A DNA stretch of 64,000 nucleotides from Tamarix chinensis (taxonomy: Eukaryota; Streptophyta; Magnoliopsida; Caryophyllales; Tamaricaceae), in the NCBI GenBank assembly GCA_030549775.1, contig CM060174.1, positions 69,923,466 through 69,987,465 on the forward strand, written 5' to 3'. A program made the position numbers and the translations under genes. Of the stretch, positions 11,063-22,938 are shown piece by piece. The notes under the pieces are model-generated. The model had not been told where the DNA came from, did not search any database, and was given only the letters and a program-made list of their open reading frames with translations. Position 1 is the stretch's first letter, and every line of letters starts with the position of its first letter.

Positions 11063-12605
11063 GTATTATTCTTAGATTTTTGGTAAGTTGGTGAGTAACT
11101 TTGAAACACTCCTGTATAATGAATGTACAAAGTTCACTAGATTATCTACTATTTTAAGGTTGTATAATTTGAAATCATGTATTTGTTGGACTAATTAGAG
11201 CTTCATGGCCTTATTAGAACTTATAAAGGATATGTTTCCAAACAATAATCCTCTCATAAGTCTCACTTATGAGGTTAAAAGGGTCACATCCACTATGGGT
11301 ATGGGTTATGATAAGATACATACGTGCCCTCAAAATTGTATGTGATATAAAAATGAATATACATCTTAGTTATGCAGGGAAGGAAAAAATAGATGGAGAG
11401 GGTGATGGCGCTAGGAAGTTGTGGTCCTAGGGAGGCTGAGGTAGGCTAGTGGTGGCGGGGGTGAAGGAGAAGGTGGTGCAATTGGAAGGAGGTTTGTGGT
11501 GGTGTGGTCAAGGGAGGCATGGACTAGTTGGTGGTGGCGATGGTGTGCTTTAACGATGGTGGTGGTGCACTGGCTAGAGGGAGATGAGCAAGGATGGTCA
11601 AGGTATTAGGTTGGGTTGTAGTAGAGGGGATTAGTGTTGGATAGAGTTTACAGTTGTAGGTGTTAATGTAAAGGGGGAAGAAATAATAGCTAGTGCCATA
11701 ACTTAGGGGAGTGTAATGGGGGGAGTTGATGTAAGGGATGAGAGGACAACAGTGGCATGAGTTGATGGCAGGCAAGGATTGTGGTGAAGAGTGATAGTTC
11801 TACAAGGATAAGGGTGGTGGTTGATGGTGGTTTCCATAAGCTTGTGGGAGAAAATGGACGATGTTCATGGGAGGTGAAGTGTAGGATGAAGGAGAAGGCA
11901 CACACGATTTGGTGCACAACTGGGTCATGAATTGGTGCATAGTTGTGTGACACATACAACTACAAACAAATTCAGGAGGGAAAAAAGGATAAGGAAGAGA
12001 GACAGGGGTTTGGGCAATGGTAGAGGAGAAGGAAAAAGAATAAAAAGAGGGTTGATTGTTGTGGTGGTGGTGGTGTTGTTGTCAATAACGATGATGGTTG
12101 TGCATGATGTTTGTTAAGGGGGTTGAGGAATGAATAAGAAGAAGGAAGAAAAGATCGAGGGGTTTTGGTGGGAAGACCGAACAAAAATAATAGTGAGGGA
12201 GGAGTATATGTAGTCATTTGGGGATTCAATGATTCGATAAGGAGGTCAAGTGAGGCATTAGAAGCGGAGGGAGACATAGGGAGTGCTTTTTAGCAAGAAA
12301 GATGGCATGATAGAGGTAATGTGAAAGACGGTGTTGGCAGAGTTAGGGTAGTATTATTTTATTTTAGGTTTAATTTTGTTAGGTTAAGGTACTGGTTAAG
12401 AAAAATAAACCAGGAAAAAATAAACCAAATTATGATAGATTTAATAAGAAGGAAAAAGGTGATATAATCATAGATATTATTTAAGAATTTATATAGGTTA
12501 TGGGATAAAGGTTAATAATAAAATATTTTTTCAATTTTTAAAGTGTTAGGTTTTAAATAAAAGACTAACTCTCAAAAGAAAAGGTTGTAAAATTTTGGAG
12601 TGTTA
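10621..12605. repeat. Microsatellite and purine-rich block, possible LTR remnant
   Basis: No coding sequence is supported. After a purine-rich tract (10,700-10,900) comes a compound microsatellite. 11,390-12,290 is G/A-rich on the plus strand, like the promoter-side blocks of LTR-A. The stretch ends TTTTGGAGTGTTACA at 12,605, directly before CACTA coding sequence, which resembles the end of a TGTAACACC-type LTR. I found no matching left end or duplication. Confidence 0.4.
10918..11060. repeat. Compound (TATG)n(TG)n ... (AG)n microsatellite
   Basis: TATG units from about 10,921 grade into TG units up to 11,002. A 26-bp spacer precedes about 16 AG units (11,029-11,059). Confidence 0.9.
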
Positions 12606-12639
12606 CAAGTCGGAAGATGCTTGATAGAATAATTGGTTT

Positions 12640-13060
12640 GAATGTTAAGTTTGGAAAGATGAATAAAGCCTCAATTTCTACTATTGGGTGGAAGGAACAA
12701 TAGATATTCTTTGATCTTCCATATTAGGAATTCTTATATATAAGGTATTTTCTTAATGTGATGTATATTAAAAAAAATATATATGTGATAATATGATTGG
12801 TAAGTTGCTTAATGTGCCATGGAATATTAAAAAAAAGTCATTAATGTAAGACACAACATGGTTGATATGGGTATTAGAGGGGTATTAGCATCACAAAGGA
12901 ATGTGAATCACACTTATTTGCACCTGCATGTTATACCCTTTCAAGGAAAGAGAAACTTGAGTTTTGTGAGCGCTTGAGAGGAGTTAAAGTTCTAGAAGGG
13001 TTTTCCTCAAAGATTAGTAACATTAATATAATGATAGATTTGAAATTGGTGGGTATAAAA
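12640..13060 (+). pseudogene. CACTA TNP2 (transposase_21) C-terminal relic
   Basis: The plus strand from 12,640 reads 'LNVKFGKMNKASIS', 'IFFDLPY' and 'NVMYIKKNICDNMIGKLLNV', matching the TNP2 block WKK.SIFF.LPYW....LRHNLDVMHIEKNVCDNIIGTLL. From 12,845 it reads 'HNMVDMGIRGVLASQ', then, after frame changes, the equivalent of EFCE.L..VKVP.GFSSNIS and 'DLKLVGIKSHNVQ', which is the (D).KL.GMKSHDCHVLMQ block. Stops and shifts disrupt it. This is the DDE-transposase part of CACTA; only its end survives. Sequence upstream of 12,606 is unrelated. Confidence 0.8.
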
Positions 13061-13623
13061 TCCCATAATGTTCAAATTTTGATGTAGCAATTGTTATTGA
13101 TCACTTTCCATTCCATACTTGCAAGACATCTTAAAAATGCAATTACTATATTTATTCTTCAAGGCATTATGCTCTAGTATTTTTGAACCTGAAAAGTTAG
13201 ATGTACTATGGAGAGATATTATCATCACCATGTGTTGACTCAAGATGTATTTTTCACCTTCTTTCTTTGATTCATGGTTCATTTGATCGTGCAATTGGTA
13301 GGGAGGTGAAATTGTGTAGTCCCATCTATCTATATTGGATGTACCTATTTGAGTGATTTAGGAAAATTTTAAAAGGGTATGTAAATAATCCATTTATACT
13401 AGGGAAGTGTATTGATGAGAGATATATAGTTGGAAGCTATTGAATTTTGCACCAATTATTTATCCAATGCTAATTTGATGGGTCCTCAATCTCAATATGA
13501 TGGAAAAAGTGAAAGGGTGGGTGTGATGGGTAACAAGTTGATATGCATAGAGTGTGATATGTGGGAAAATGCACACATGTATGGTCGTCATACTACCAAA
13601 GATGTTAAACCATATGTAGAATA
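13061..13623 (+). pseudogene. CACTA DUF4218 relic
   Basis: Directly follows the TNP2 piece. Read across frames it gives 'SILARHLKNAIT', a 'SSIFEPEKLDVL'-like block, a Phe-rich 'FPPSFFDSMVHLIVHLVGEV'-like block with changes, and then 'EAIEFCTNYLSNANLMG' in a 64-codon frame (13,430-13,624). The same domain is present in the minus-strand CACTA at 10,100-10,600, so the two elements have matching gene order. Not functional: frame changes at every 100-150 bp. Confidence 0.75.
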
Positions 13624-13779
13624 ACATATGAGAATGTTATGTACTAAAACCCATCCAAGAGTGAGAACTTGATACTAGAGCAACATAATATATCTTTTAT
13701 AGAAGGGTTCCATGATCATATTCCTCATAATGACGCACTCATCAATTATTATTTTTAATACATTGAAATGATTATCCTA

Positions 13780-14260
13780 TGGGCCTCGTGTGGAAGTTTC
13801 AACTTTTACAAGCTACTTGATCAATGGGTATACTTTCTATACTAAGTCCCATGATGATAAGGGTACCATGTAGAATAGTAGAGTTACTTTGGTTGCCAAA
13901 GCATTACATATTGCTGGTGCACAAGATAAAAATACTGTTTATGTGAATATGTCATATTATGATGTAATCTAAGAAATATGGAATTTGAATTATACTTTAT
14001 TCACAATTCTTGTTTTTAGTTGCTTCTAGGTTAACAACAATCATGGGATTGGAGTTGATGAGTTAGGGTTTTCTCTTGTAGATTTTAATATAGTAGGTCA
14101 TAAACATGATCCTTTTATATTGGCATCACAAACAAGGAAATTATTTCATTTCACCGATCCTATTAATAAGAGTAGGAATGTGCATGAAGATGGTCATTTT
14201 AATTATTCTAATTTTCAAGAAGAGGAAAATTTTTCCATGATAAGGCTATCATTTTCTTAG
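13780..14260 (+). pseudogene. CACTA DUF4216 relic
   Basis: Reads 'FTSYLINGYTFYTKSHDDKG', stop, 'NSRVTLVAKALHIAGAQDKN', 'MSYYDVI', stop, 'EIWNLNYTLFTILVFSCF', stop, 'GVDELGFSLVDFNIVGHKHD' and 'PFILASQTRKLFHFTDP'. All landmarks of DUF4216 are in order, but three in-frame stops interrupt them. Counterpart of 9,611-10,042. Coding continues to about 14,310, where LTR-B interrupts the element; it resumes at 23,798. Confidence 0.83.
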
Positions 14261-16639
14261 GGTGATGGCATTGATCCCAATAAAAAGCATACCTATATAA
14301 GGTGAAAGAGAATAACACCCCTATTTTTTACTGCTCAAAAGTTATATTTCTAAAATGATTGCGGAAGCATATATATGAAAGCACTCCTAAGAAAACAAGG
14401 TAAAACTATTGCACCTAACCTCGGATAGATTTCCTACCTTTATACCCATATTAGATACAAGTCTAATTATCCAACCAACCAAACACATGAAAAAGAGTGC
14501 GGAAAATAAATATCATAATAGGGTTTATAAAACCAAGACCATATCAATTCCAAACAAATTGAAATACATAAATAGAGTGTTTGCTAAGAGAGGGAAAAAT
14601 AGAGAAAAATTTTGGACCAAAAAAGGACAACCACTAGTACATCCATGCTTGTTTCCCAAAGCCTAACATAATAAATTAGCCATCTACTTATCACCCTCTA
14701 GTACCTACAGATGGTCAACTACTTCTGGGATTGAGTAGGTGACCAATTAAACAGGCGCGTTAGTACACTATGTAATGAGCAAGCCAAATTACCTAATCAT
14801 GGGAATTTGTCATGCACTCATGGTCATAATAGGTATATAGGTCATAATAACACACATTCTCATGTTTATGTAGTAACATGCCGACTTACATGCTTTACTA
14901 TCATAACATTCTCAACATTGTACTCTACACATGCACATGGAAGTAGGTAACTTCATGCTTAATGAAAGACATGGAATTTATAGAAATATCATATTGGATA
15001 TAGAATCCGGGAATCATGGATATCAACATATGAACATGTGGAGTGACGTACCAAGGATCTAAGATACTCAAGTAACCTCTAAGGTCCATTTCATTTAATC
15101 ATTCTTGATATTCTGATCATAAGGTTATATAACCATCCATTCATTTATTTTTCTTTGAGAAATGGGTTGGATTATCTACCATGTTCTCTCAATACCTATA
15201 TAAGTCAAACTAGTAGCCAAAGAACATAAGTTCAACCAAAGCCAAGAAAACTACCAATGGACACAAAGTTTTTCTAAAGCCAAATAAACCACTTAAGTGA
15301 CAAAACCCATTTAGTTTGATACCCCCTAGCACACCATTATTCTCTATAGTAGGAAAGGCACTAGGATAAACAAGGATATTGTCCAAAGATAAATATCAGA
15401 AACACCTAAAGGTAGATAAATCCCTAGTGGCTAATTGAGGATCGGATAATCTAGTATCCTAAAGTGTTCTATGATTTTCCAATTTAAGTGATTAATGTTT
15501 TATTTACCAAGCCATATGTCAAACAAGCACCACATCGCATACCAAGTCAACCATGACCATATAATCATTGCAAGTTATCCATCATAACACATCAAGGATA
15601 CTTAGTGATGAAGTCATCAATACTTGACCAATTTAATCCATTAATTGGGTTAATTAACCGAATCATATCATGACATAATATCAAGTCTCAATCCCTCACA
15701 AGCTCAAAAAGTAGCAAACAAAGAATTTTTGGCTAAACCAATCGATTGATTCTATAGACTAGTCAAACAATTTGGCGCTACTAAAGCCTATCCCTCTTGT
15801 CAAAGCTAATAAATTGGTTTGTATAACCAATCAAATATTATAGAGACTACTCAATTGGTTTGATCAAACCATTTGATAAGTTCATGCTAATATAAAATGA
15901 AATAATGCCGTAGGAAAACCATTTGATTAGTTTGATAGACCATTCGATTATCCTAGAGACTAGTTGTAACACCCCCAAATTTACTACTGAAAAATTTCGT
16001 TTAAATCAAAGGTTTAGTGGAAGCAAAGGATAAAATTGTAAACTCGGGGACGTTACCGCCACACTTAGTACCAGACCGGTTCACTCCTACCGTTCCAGTA
16101 CTAAGTGCTAAGGCTAAATCCGATCAACATTAAGTACGAAGTATCATAAAATGCAAGACGACATTTAACATAAATCATTAATAAGATATAAGTCAAACAG
16201 AAGTTAGAATACGATTTAGGATTTCAACCCCAGATTACATTCTTCAAAACGAGAAACGTAATACAAAATATAGCTAAACAAATCAAATCCCGAAGGATCA
16301 ATATCTGGATTGCCTACTCTCTCGAGTCAAGCATTCTACCCCAAAATAGTATACGATCGTAAACCTGCACAGGAGGTCTGCTCCCCACCATCAGTGGATC
16401 ATCACAGGACCCATTCAACCAAGGTAGTATCAGTACGGGTCCGATACTGAGTAAGGTAGCAGGTGCACTAAGGCCAGCATACAAAACACACAACACAGTA
16501 TACATGGCATAATCACGTGAGCAACATGTAGTAAAAAGATGATAAAGGCTAGCTACGGTCCGGATAGACTTATTCTTTAGATCTCTGGTAAATATAGTCG
16601 ATTCACGTCATAGTCTTTATCAATTCATGTGAGTGCAGA

Positions 16640-16885
16640 AACCCCACTATTATAGCCGGTGGATCGGTCATGCAGGGCAAAACGCTCCTGGCCACTATTA
16701 TTCGCCGGTGGACCGGTCTGGCCCTGACTCACATGATGTTTCATTGTAATTACTTTGTGTCTTTCCCATGTCTTATCATTAATACGTTTGGTTTTTTTAG
16801 CACGGAATCCCCCACTATTATAGCCGGTGGACCGGTCATGTAGGGCACCCCGGCCCTAGCCACTATTATTCGCCGGTGGACCGGT
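16640..16885 (-). repeat. CCACCGG-ATAGTGG subrepeat cluster in LTR-A copy 2
   Basis: Four units in reverse sense at about 16,643, 16,697, 16,813 and 16,859, each CCACTATTATWSNCCGGTGG followed by ATCGGTC or ACCGGTC. They alternate between the same two variants as copy 1. Confidence 0.8.
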
Positions 16886-17396
16886 CTGGGTCCGGCTCAA
16901 CATCTTCCTCTTTAAGTGATTAGTGTCTTAACATATCTTATTAGAAAGTATTTACCCTTGACATGCATGGCTAACTATATCCACACTTATCCTCCCAAGA
17001 GGGCCCGTCCCATATCTTGGGACTCTTGCGCCCCTTATCACACCTCGATATCCATTCCCTTTTACGCTTACACACAATGAAACCAACTCCTAAGGGTGTG
17101 GGTTAAGGCCCAACACCTCGTGAAATCCACTCTACATGCTATCTCCCTCTAGGGTTTTCCCTTGGAAACTCTAATTGGACCTATGTGGCCCGACTTTCTC
17201 TCACTTATGCTACCATTACTCCATTTATCGTCCCACACCTCATCTTATTTAGATCCAATCCCAAATTATATCGCTTTACCCCTCGATTCCACATGTGACC
17301 GAAAAACCCTAGTTGGCCACTTCAACCCTAGCACCTTTCTTCTCCCACAAGTAACCCCTCTCTTTTTCACCCAATATCTCTTCTCTCCCATGACAC

Positions 17397-18293
17397 TAGA
17401 GCCGGCAAAAGTTGACCCGACCCAAAAAATCCGACGAATACCGACTCAATCCGCCCGAAATCCGATCCGATTTTATCCGAGTAATTAAAAGCCCGAAACC
17501 TATCTGATCCGATCCGGTACATATCCGATATCCGATATAACCCGAGAAATCATAAGCCCGAAATAAACCCGACCCGACCCGCTATTCACCCGAAACCCGA
17601 TATAACCCGAAAAACTATAAATCCGAAATGACCCGACCCGATCCATTATTTATCTGAAATCTGATATTATCTGAAAAATTATAAATTTATAAAGATTCAA
17701 CTTGGTACTGCCCAAAAAATAACATTAACCCATAACTCAAAATTTTTAAAACTTCATAAAACATGAAATAGTATGGATGTGCAACTAATCCATACTAGCA
17801 CTTACATCAAAATCTAGAAACAATATACTTTCATAAAATTTATATCACTTATGTATATACAAATACAATATCAATTGATACCAATAGAAATAAAAGTAGA
17901 GAAAAAAAAAGAATAACACTACTATGCCATTTAAATATTAGTTCACTTCCATTATTCCATCTAGTACCATAAGATAATAACAGTGCAACTTTGAACACTA
18001 TATGTTAGTATCTATACGGCCATACCTTGCAATATAGCACCTACAACATCATAGGAAAAGTAGGAAAAATCTAGAGTGAGAATGTTATTTATTCATTATA
18101 AAAATTGAAGATTAATATTTTTTATTACATCAACAGTGTTAAATAGTAAGAAGTCAATATTAGTTGGTCTTTTGTCAATAATAGTCATTATTACTTACTT
18201 TATTTAATTTTTATCTTATCATCATCATGATGTTTATGATTAATCATGATGATGATGATGATGATGATTATGATGATGATGATGATGATGATG

Positions 18294-18386
<93 letters not shown>

Positions 18387-18681
18387 GTGATTGTGATTGT
18401 GATTGTTATTGTTATTGTTATGATTATGATTATGATTATGATTGTTATTGTTATTGTTATTGTTATTGTTATTCTTCTTGTTATTGTTATTATTATTATT
18501 ATTGTTATTGTTATTGTTATTGTTGTTATTCTTATTCTTATTGTTATTCTTATTGTTATTCTTATTGTTATTGTTCTTATTGTTATTGTTATTGTTATTG
18601 TTATTATTGTTATTATTGTTATTGTTTTTGTTGTTATTGTTGTTATTGTTGTTATTATTGTTATTGTTCTTGTTATTGTTC

Positions 18682-18731
<50 letters not shown>

Positions 18732-18753
18732 GTTATTGTTGTTGTTGTTGTTC

Positions 18754-18802
<49 letters not shown>

Positions 18803-19551
18803 AATTATGTTGATATGATGTGATCAATCTCTTTTAAAAATAATATGAGAAGTACAACCTTAGAAGTCTTCATTTGTTATCAATTATCAATGACTATTAT
18901 AAGTTAATATCATGTAAGGAGCGTATAAGATATAAATATAATATAAACTTAAAATAATACGAGAACTCAATATGACCAAGTTAATAATGGAGTTGAATTA
19001 TAAGTTATACCTTAACATAAAAAGAAAAGTGATACGATTTGAAAACTTTTAAATTTGAAACGTCAGATACATCTCCAAAGATAAAATAATGATAAAAAAT
19101 TCTAAGGCCCAAAAAAAATTAATATAATAATCCACTTTTAATTGAATAAGATAAATTAAAATAAATGATCTCAAAATAATTAGCTTTTAATAATATATTG
19201 GAATAAAAAGAAAGAAAGAAAATGACACAAGCATGGCTCAAATATGAAATGACCTAAATTCAATCTAAATTCGACCCAAAAATATAATAATTGAAACTCA
19301 ACCAAGCCCGATCCGAACCCGAACCGAAATTAGAACAACCCAAATTTACCCGAATCCGAGTCCATCCGATCTCAACCAAACCCGACCTGAGAGCTTAGAA
19401 TGACCCGAGATTATCCGATACTGAATTGATCCGAATCAAACCCGACCCAGCCCGACCCGACAAAATGATCCGAAATTATCCGAAACCGATATGACCCGAT
19501 TATTATGTTACCCGATCCGATAGTATCCGACCCGCCCGATTGCCAGCTCTA
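17397..19551. mobile_element. Non-autonomous hAT element, 2.15 kb, TSD CATGACAC
   Basis: Begins TAGAGCCGGCAA and ends TTGCCAGCTCTA, an inverted repeat with one mismatch. The 8-bp CATGACAC occurs directly outside both ends (17,389-17,396 and 19,552-19,559). The arms (about 270 bp each) are dense in CCCGA/CCGAT motifs, on the same strand at both ends rather than inverted. The middle is AT-rich with a very long triplet microsatellite and no transposase ORF. It sits inside LTR-A copy 2. Confidence 0.92.
18242..18800. repeat. About 560-bp triplet microsatellite (ATT/GTT/GAT)
   Basis: An almost pure succession of three-base units: GAT (18,246-18,295), about 30 TTA units (18,296-18,386), then alternating GTGATT, GTTATT, GATTAT and CTTATT hexamers, then TTA again to 18,800. 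It lies in the middle of the hAT element. Long open frames across it in several phases are artefacts of the repeat. Confidence 0.95.
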
Positions 19552-20574
19552 CATGACACCCATAATCACCCATTATACAACAATTTCCACTCTTAACCCA
19601 TACTCCACTCTCCCTTAATCATTTTTACCTCCACATTTCCGAGATTACTACTTTCTCCCAAAACCCTAATCGGGTCCCTTATACACCCTTACACCAACCT
19701 ACGTATTATTTTTCATCCCAAGTCTCCAAACACTCCACAACTCTCCCATTAGCTTATTTACACCTTAATACAACTTTTCTCACGTAACGATCATCCCCAT
19801 GCAAGTTTTATCCAACCCATGCAACTCTCGAAGTTCCCATGCAAACCCTAGAATTTCCATGCATAGTTCTCATCTCTTATTCATTTTGGTCAACCTCATA
19901 CCCCCCTTTAGCAACTCACTTCCCATTTATTTCTTTTTGTCCTTTCATCTCCATGTCATAATAATAATCACCCTAGCATGCATGTCTTAGAGGGTTACAT
20001 CATGTCACAGCACATCATAATCACCACATATGGATATCACATTCATGTCATAAGAAAAACACATACCACGTACCTTAACTCCAAGCTGCGCTACGCATAA
20101 AACACGTTAAGGACAATCATGTGATACACAACAGGACATGATATATATATACAAAGCATCCAAGGCATACAAGTCACATAACACGTAGAGACCTTAGCCA
20201 CATCCTTACCTAATACGGCACGGGTCTTGGAGCACGTTCCTACGCCTCCTCCGGGTTTTGACTTGATTCGCCTATAAGAGGGAAAACTATGGATTAACTT
20301 CCCTCTAACCAAATTGACTATTCTTCCTACCTTACCCTTATCACAACTTACTATTAGGGCTACAAATAATAATATTACTTTTATAAGTAAAAGTAGGGTT
20401 ATTATTCCTAAGGTAGCTAATCATGCTACTACTAATAAAAAGTAGGTCTTAATAGCTATAATAGTTTAAAGTAATTATAATAATATTTATTATTAACAGT
20501 AAAAGTTTCAATGTTACTAATAATGATGATAGTAAGGTTAGTGATATATGAAATACTAATAAAAGTGATAAGGA

Positions 20575-20737
20575 ACTAATAATAATAATAATAACCATAA
20601 TAATAATGATAATAGTAAGACTAGTAATAATAACAATAATGATGTTAAAATAGAGATATTAAAGTTATAGGCCATTAATAATGATAATAACAGTTATAAA
20701 TATTCTAAAGTTGGGTTAAATAGCAAAGATAATAATA

Positions 20738-20775
<38 letters not shown>

Positions 20776-20780
20776 AAAAT
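20575..20780. repeat. (TAA)n-rich tract of LTR-A copy 2
   Basis: Interrupted TAA/AAT units, longest pure run at about 20,742-20,773. It sits immediately downstream, in LTR sense, of the GC-rich block. Copy 3 has an (ATT)n tract at the equivalent place (32,232-32,860). Confidence 0.85.
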
Positions 20781-20789
20781 AATTAGTAT

Positions 20790-21745
20790 TAGTATAAGGG
20801 GGTTTTTGGGCTGGGGAGTTCAGAGAACCACCTAGGGGTGCTGGTGGCACAGGTGGCGGCGCACGGCGCGCACGGCGCACGGCGGCGGCAATGGGGGGAG
20901 AAGGGAGGTGGAGAAGTGGTGGAGGGAGGAGGAAGGAAGAGGAGAGGTTGGCAGGGGAAAAAGAAGATATGGGGAGGTAGAGGAAGCTCCTCTAGTGTTT
21001 TTAGAAGGCAGAGGGGGTGCTGGAAGTGGCGGCACCGGCGGTGGGCGGTGGTGAGAAGGGCGGCGGGGCTCGAAGCAAGGCTGATCGGGAAGAGCCCTTT
21101 GCACGGCCGGGGTGGCTCGTGCAGAGCAAACCGAGGGGTAAGGGAGGCCTAGGTTGGTGGAGGGTGATGCAAGGGAGAGTTTCGTGGGTGGATCTGGCGG
21201 CGGTGATGGGGTGGCTGTCTGAAACGGGGATGGCGCAAGGGTGGTTTCTGGGCTGGGGTTTCGAAAGTGCCCGATGTTGGACTCGTGGGGGTATTTATAA
21301 GCTCGAAAATGGGGGAGGATTGAGAGAAGGGGCAGAGGAAGGCACGAGTAGGCTAGAATTTGGCACGCCGGCCGTCGGTGGCAGGCCGACGCGGGCCTGC
21401 CATGGCAGACCTTTGGTTCGGTCGGGAAAAAGGAAGGGTCGGGAGCAGGCCTATGTGAGGTGTGGGGGTGGTCGGTCGGTCGAGGAGGGATAGACGGGTG
21501 GTGCAGAAGAGAGGGAGAAGGTGTGCAGGCGGCGTAGAAGGCTGGTCGGCGCAGAAGGGGAGGGCGGTGATTTGGAGCTGGGCGCGGGGAAGAAGAAAAG
21601 GAAAAGGGGCTGGACAGGTCGGTCCAGGGGAGAAAAGAAAAAGAAGGGAGCGACCGGCCGGGCGGTTCGGGCGAAGGAGAAGTAGGGCGGGCCTGCGTGC
21701 GAGACACGGGGGAGAAAACTGATCTAGGCCCGTGGGCTGGCCCAG
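20790..21745 (-). other. GC-rich block of LTR-A copy 2 (U3/R region)
   Basis: About 950 bp of markedly GC-rich DNA in AT-rich surroundings. It yields long open frames on both strands, one of 291 codons rich in Pro, Ser and Arg (minus, 21,707-20,832), but no recognisable domain. Copy 3 has a corresponding block (31,165-32,160) with unrelated frames, so I treat these as non-coding leader DNA. The block starts just upstream of the TATA box and extends into the presumed transcribed part. Confidence 0.6.
21292..21299 (-). promoter_or_regulatory. Putative TATA box of LTR-A copy 2
   Basis: TATAAATA on the minus strand, 0.91 kb from the LTR start at 22,206. Copy 3 has the same octamer at 0.93 kb from its own start (31,684). 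Matching position in two independent copies supports it. Confidence 0.6.
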
Positions 21746-22898
21746 TCGGGGGAAATAGGGGAGAGAAGGGAGAAAGGAGAGGGGGCAGAGAGAAAAAGAG
21801 AAAAGGAAAATAAGGGAGAGAAAGGGATTAAGGAAAATAATTAGGGAAGAAAATAATTAAAATGACTTATGGGGTGAGTTATAGTATTTTTGGTAGATAA
21901 TTAAAATTTTAGTAATTTATCTTAATATATCTTATTATATTAGTTTAAAGAGGTAGTTTTTAGAAAAATATTGGTTTGAACCTTATTTAAATAAAATGAG
22001 TATGATAAAATAGCAATTTATTTATTTTATTTTATTAAACACTCACATCTAATTTGTATACTCAAAACCCACAAAATAATTAAGTTAAATAAATTTAAAA
22101 GGAAAAATCCTCAACGTAATTAAATTAAATAAGTTTAAGAGTTAAATTATCCCTAATAAAAGTAATTTATTAAATTATAGGCTTTTAAATTTTTTGGGGG
22201 ATTACACTAGTCAATCGCTTTGATTGGCCATTTCATTATTCTAGAGATCAGTTGATTGATTCGACTAAACTAGTCAATTGATCTATGAAAAATATCCTAC
22301 ACATGCATTTCCATACATAATTTAGGCTTCAAGAACCAAACATAACACATTCATGTCATTGAAAACATGTAATACTTAGATTAAACATGCTTGACCACTC
22401 AATCATGTTGAATTTCCAATTAACCATCAAGACATGTGAACAAATTCAAACTTTTCCCAAAATAACAAAACGCAAGGCATGGTTCACAACAAATGTCGAT
22501 ATAAATATCAAATTTCCAAAGCTTGCACCAACCCACGTACTCAGTCACTCAACACTATAGGACAATAATGACTTATCTCAAATGAAGCTTAGCTAAAAAT
22601 CATACCAAATAAGAAAAATCCTTAGTTGAAAATGCCCAAACCTTTCACACCTTAAAAGAAGAGATTAAAACTTATTAATAACTCCTTGAAAAAATCTTTA
22701 ACATAAAAACTCAGCAAGAGGTTAGAAACAATATCAAAAAAGACCTCATTGTTAAGGAAATAATTCAGCCCTCAATTTTTCCTAAATATAGAATTATCTT
22801 GCTTAAAATTAAAACAAGAAAGGGTTAGACAAAGGATTACAAGAGGTGTAGAAGATAATAAGTATAGAACATGAGGGAGAAAATAGGTGAAGGCATAC

Positions 22899-22902
<4 letters not shown>

Positions 22903-22936
<34 letters not shown>
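22903..22936. repeat. (GA)n microsatellite in LTR-B
   Basis: About 15 uninterrupted GA units. Confidence 0.9.

Positions 22937-22938
<2 letters not shown>

Larger units (their letters stand above)
15965..22206 (-). mobile_element. LTR-A copy 2, ends and 5-bp TSD intact
   Basis: Starts TGTAACACCCCC and ends GGGGGATTACA; CTAGT flanks both sides (15,960-15,964 and 22,207-22,211). Removing the nested hAT and its TSD leaves about 4.08 kb, the same as copy 3 (about 4.07 kb). The reverse orientation is inferred from copy 3 and from a TATAAATA box 0.91 kb from the right end. In order on the minus strand: AT-rich start, purine/pyrimidine tract, GC-rich block with TATA box, (ATT)n tract, long 3' part with the CCACCGG subrepeats, terminal ...GGGGGTGTTACA. 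No gag-pol. TG...CA ends with a 5-bp TSD and no internal LTR pair fit a solo LTR of a large-LTR family such as Tekay/Del; the family name is inference. Confidence 0.82.

Noticed and set aside
5405..12605. Single LTR split by the minus-strand CACTA, using ends at 5,405 and 12,605
   Set aside because: Flanks show no shared duplication, and the outer DNA on the left is not CACTA sequence as on the right.
13430..13624. 64-codon frame as a host gene
   Set aside because: It is part of the DUF4218 relic of the plus-strand CACTA element.
18227..18827. Open frames of 123-195 codons (Tyr/Cys-, Asn-, Ile/Val- or Leu-rich)
   Set aside because: All are readings of the triplet microsatellite in different phases and strands; no real protein.
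20832..21722. Long frames (up to 291 codons) in the GC-rich block of LTR-A copy 2
   Set aside because: Both strands are open because of high GC and few stops. No domain, Pro/Ser/Arg-rich, not conserved as frames in copy 3.
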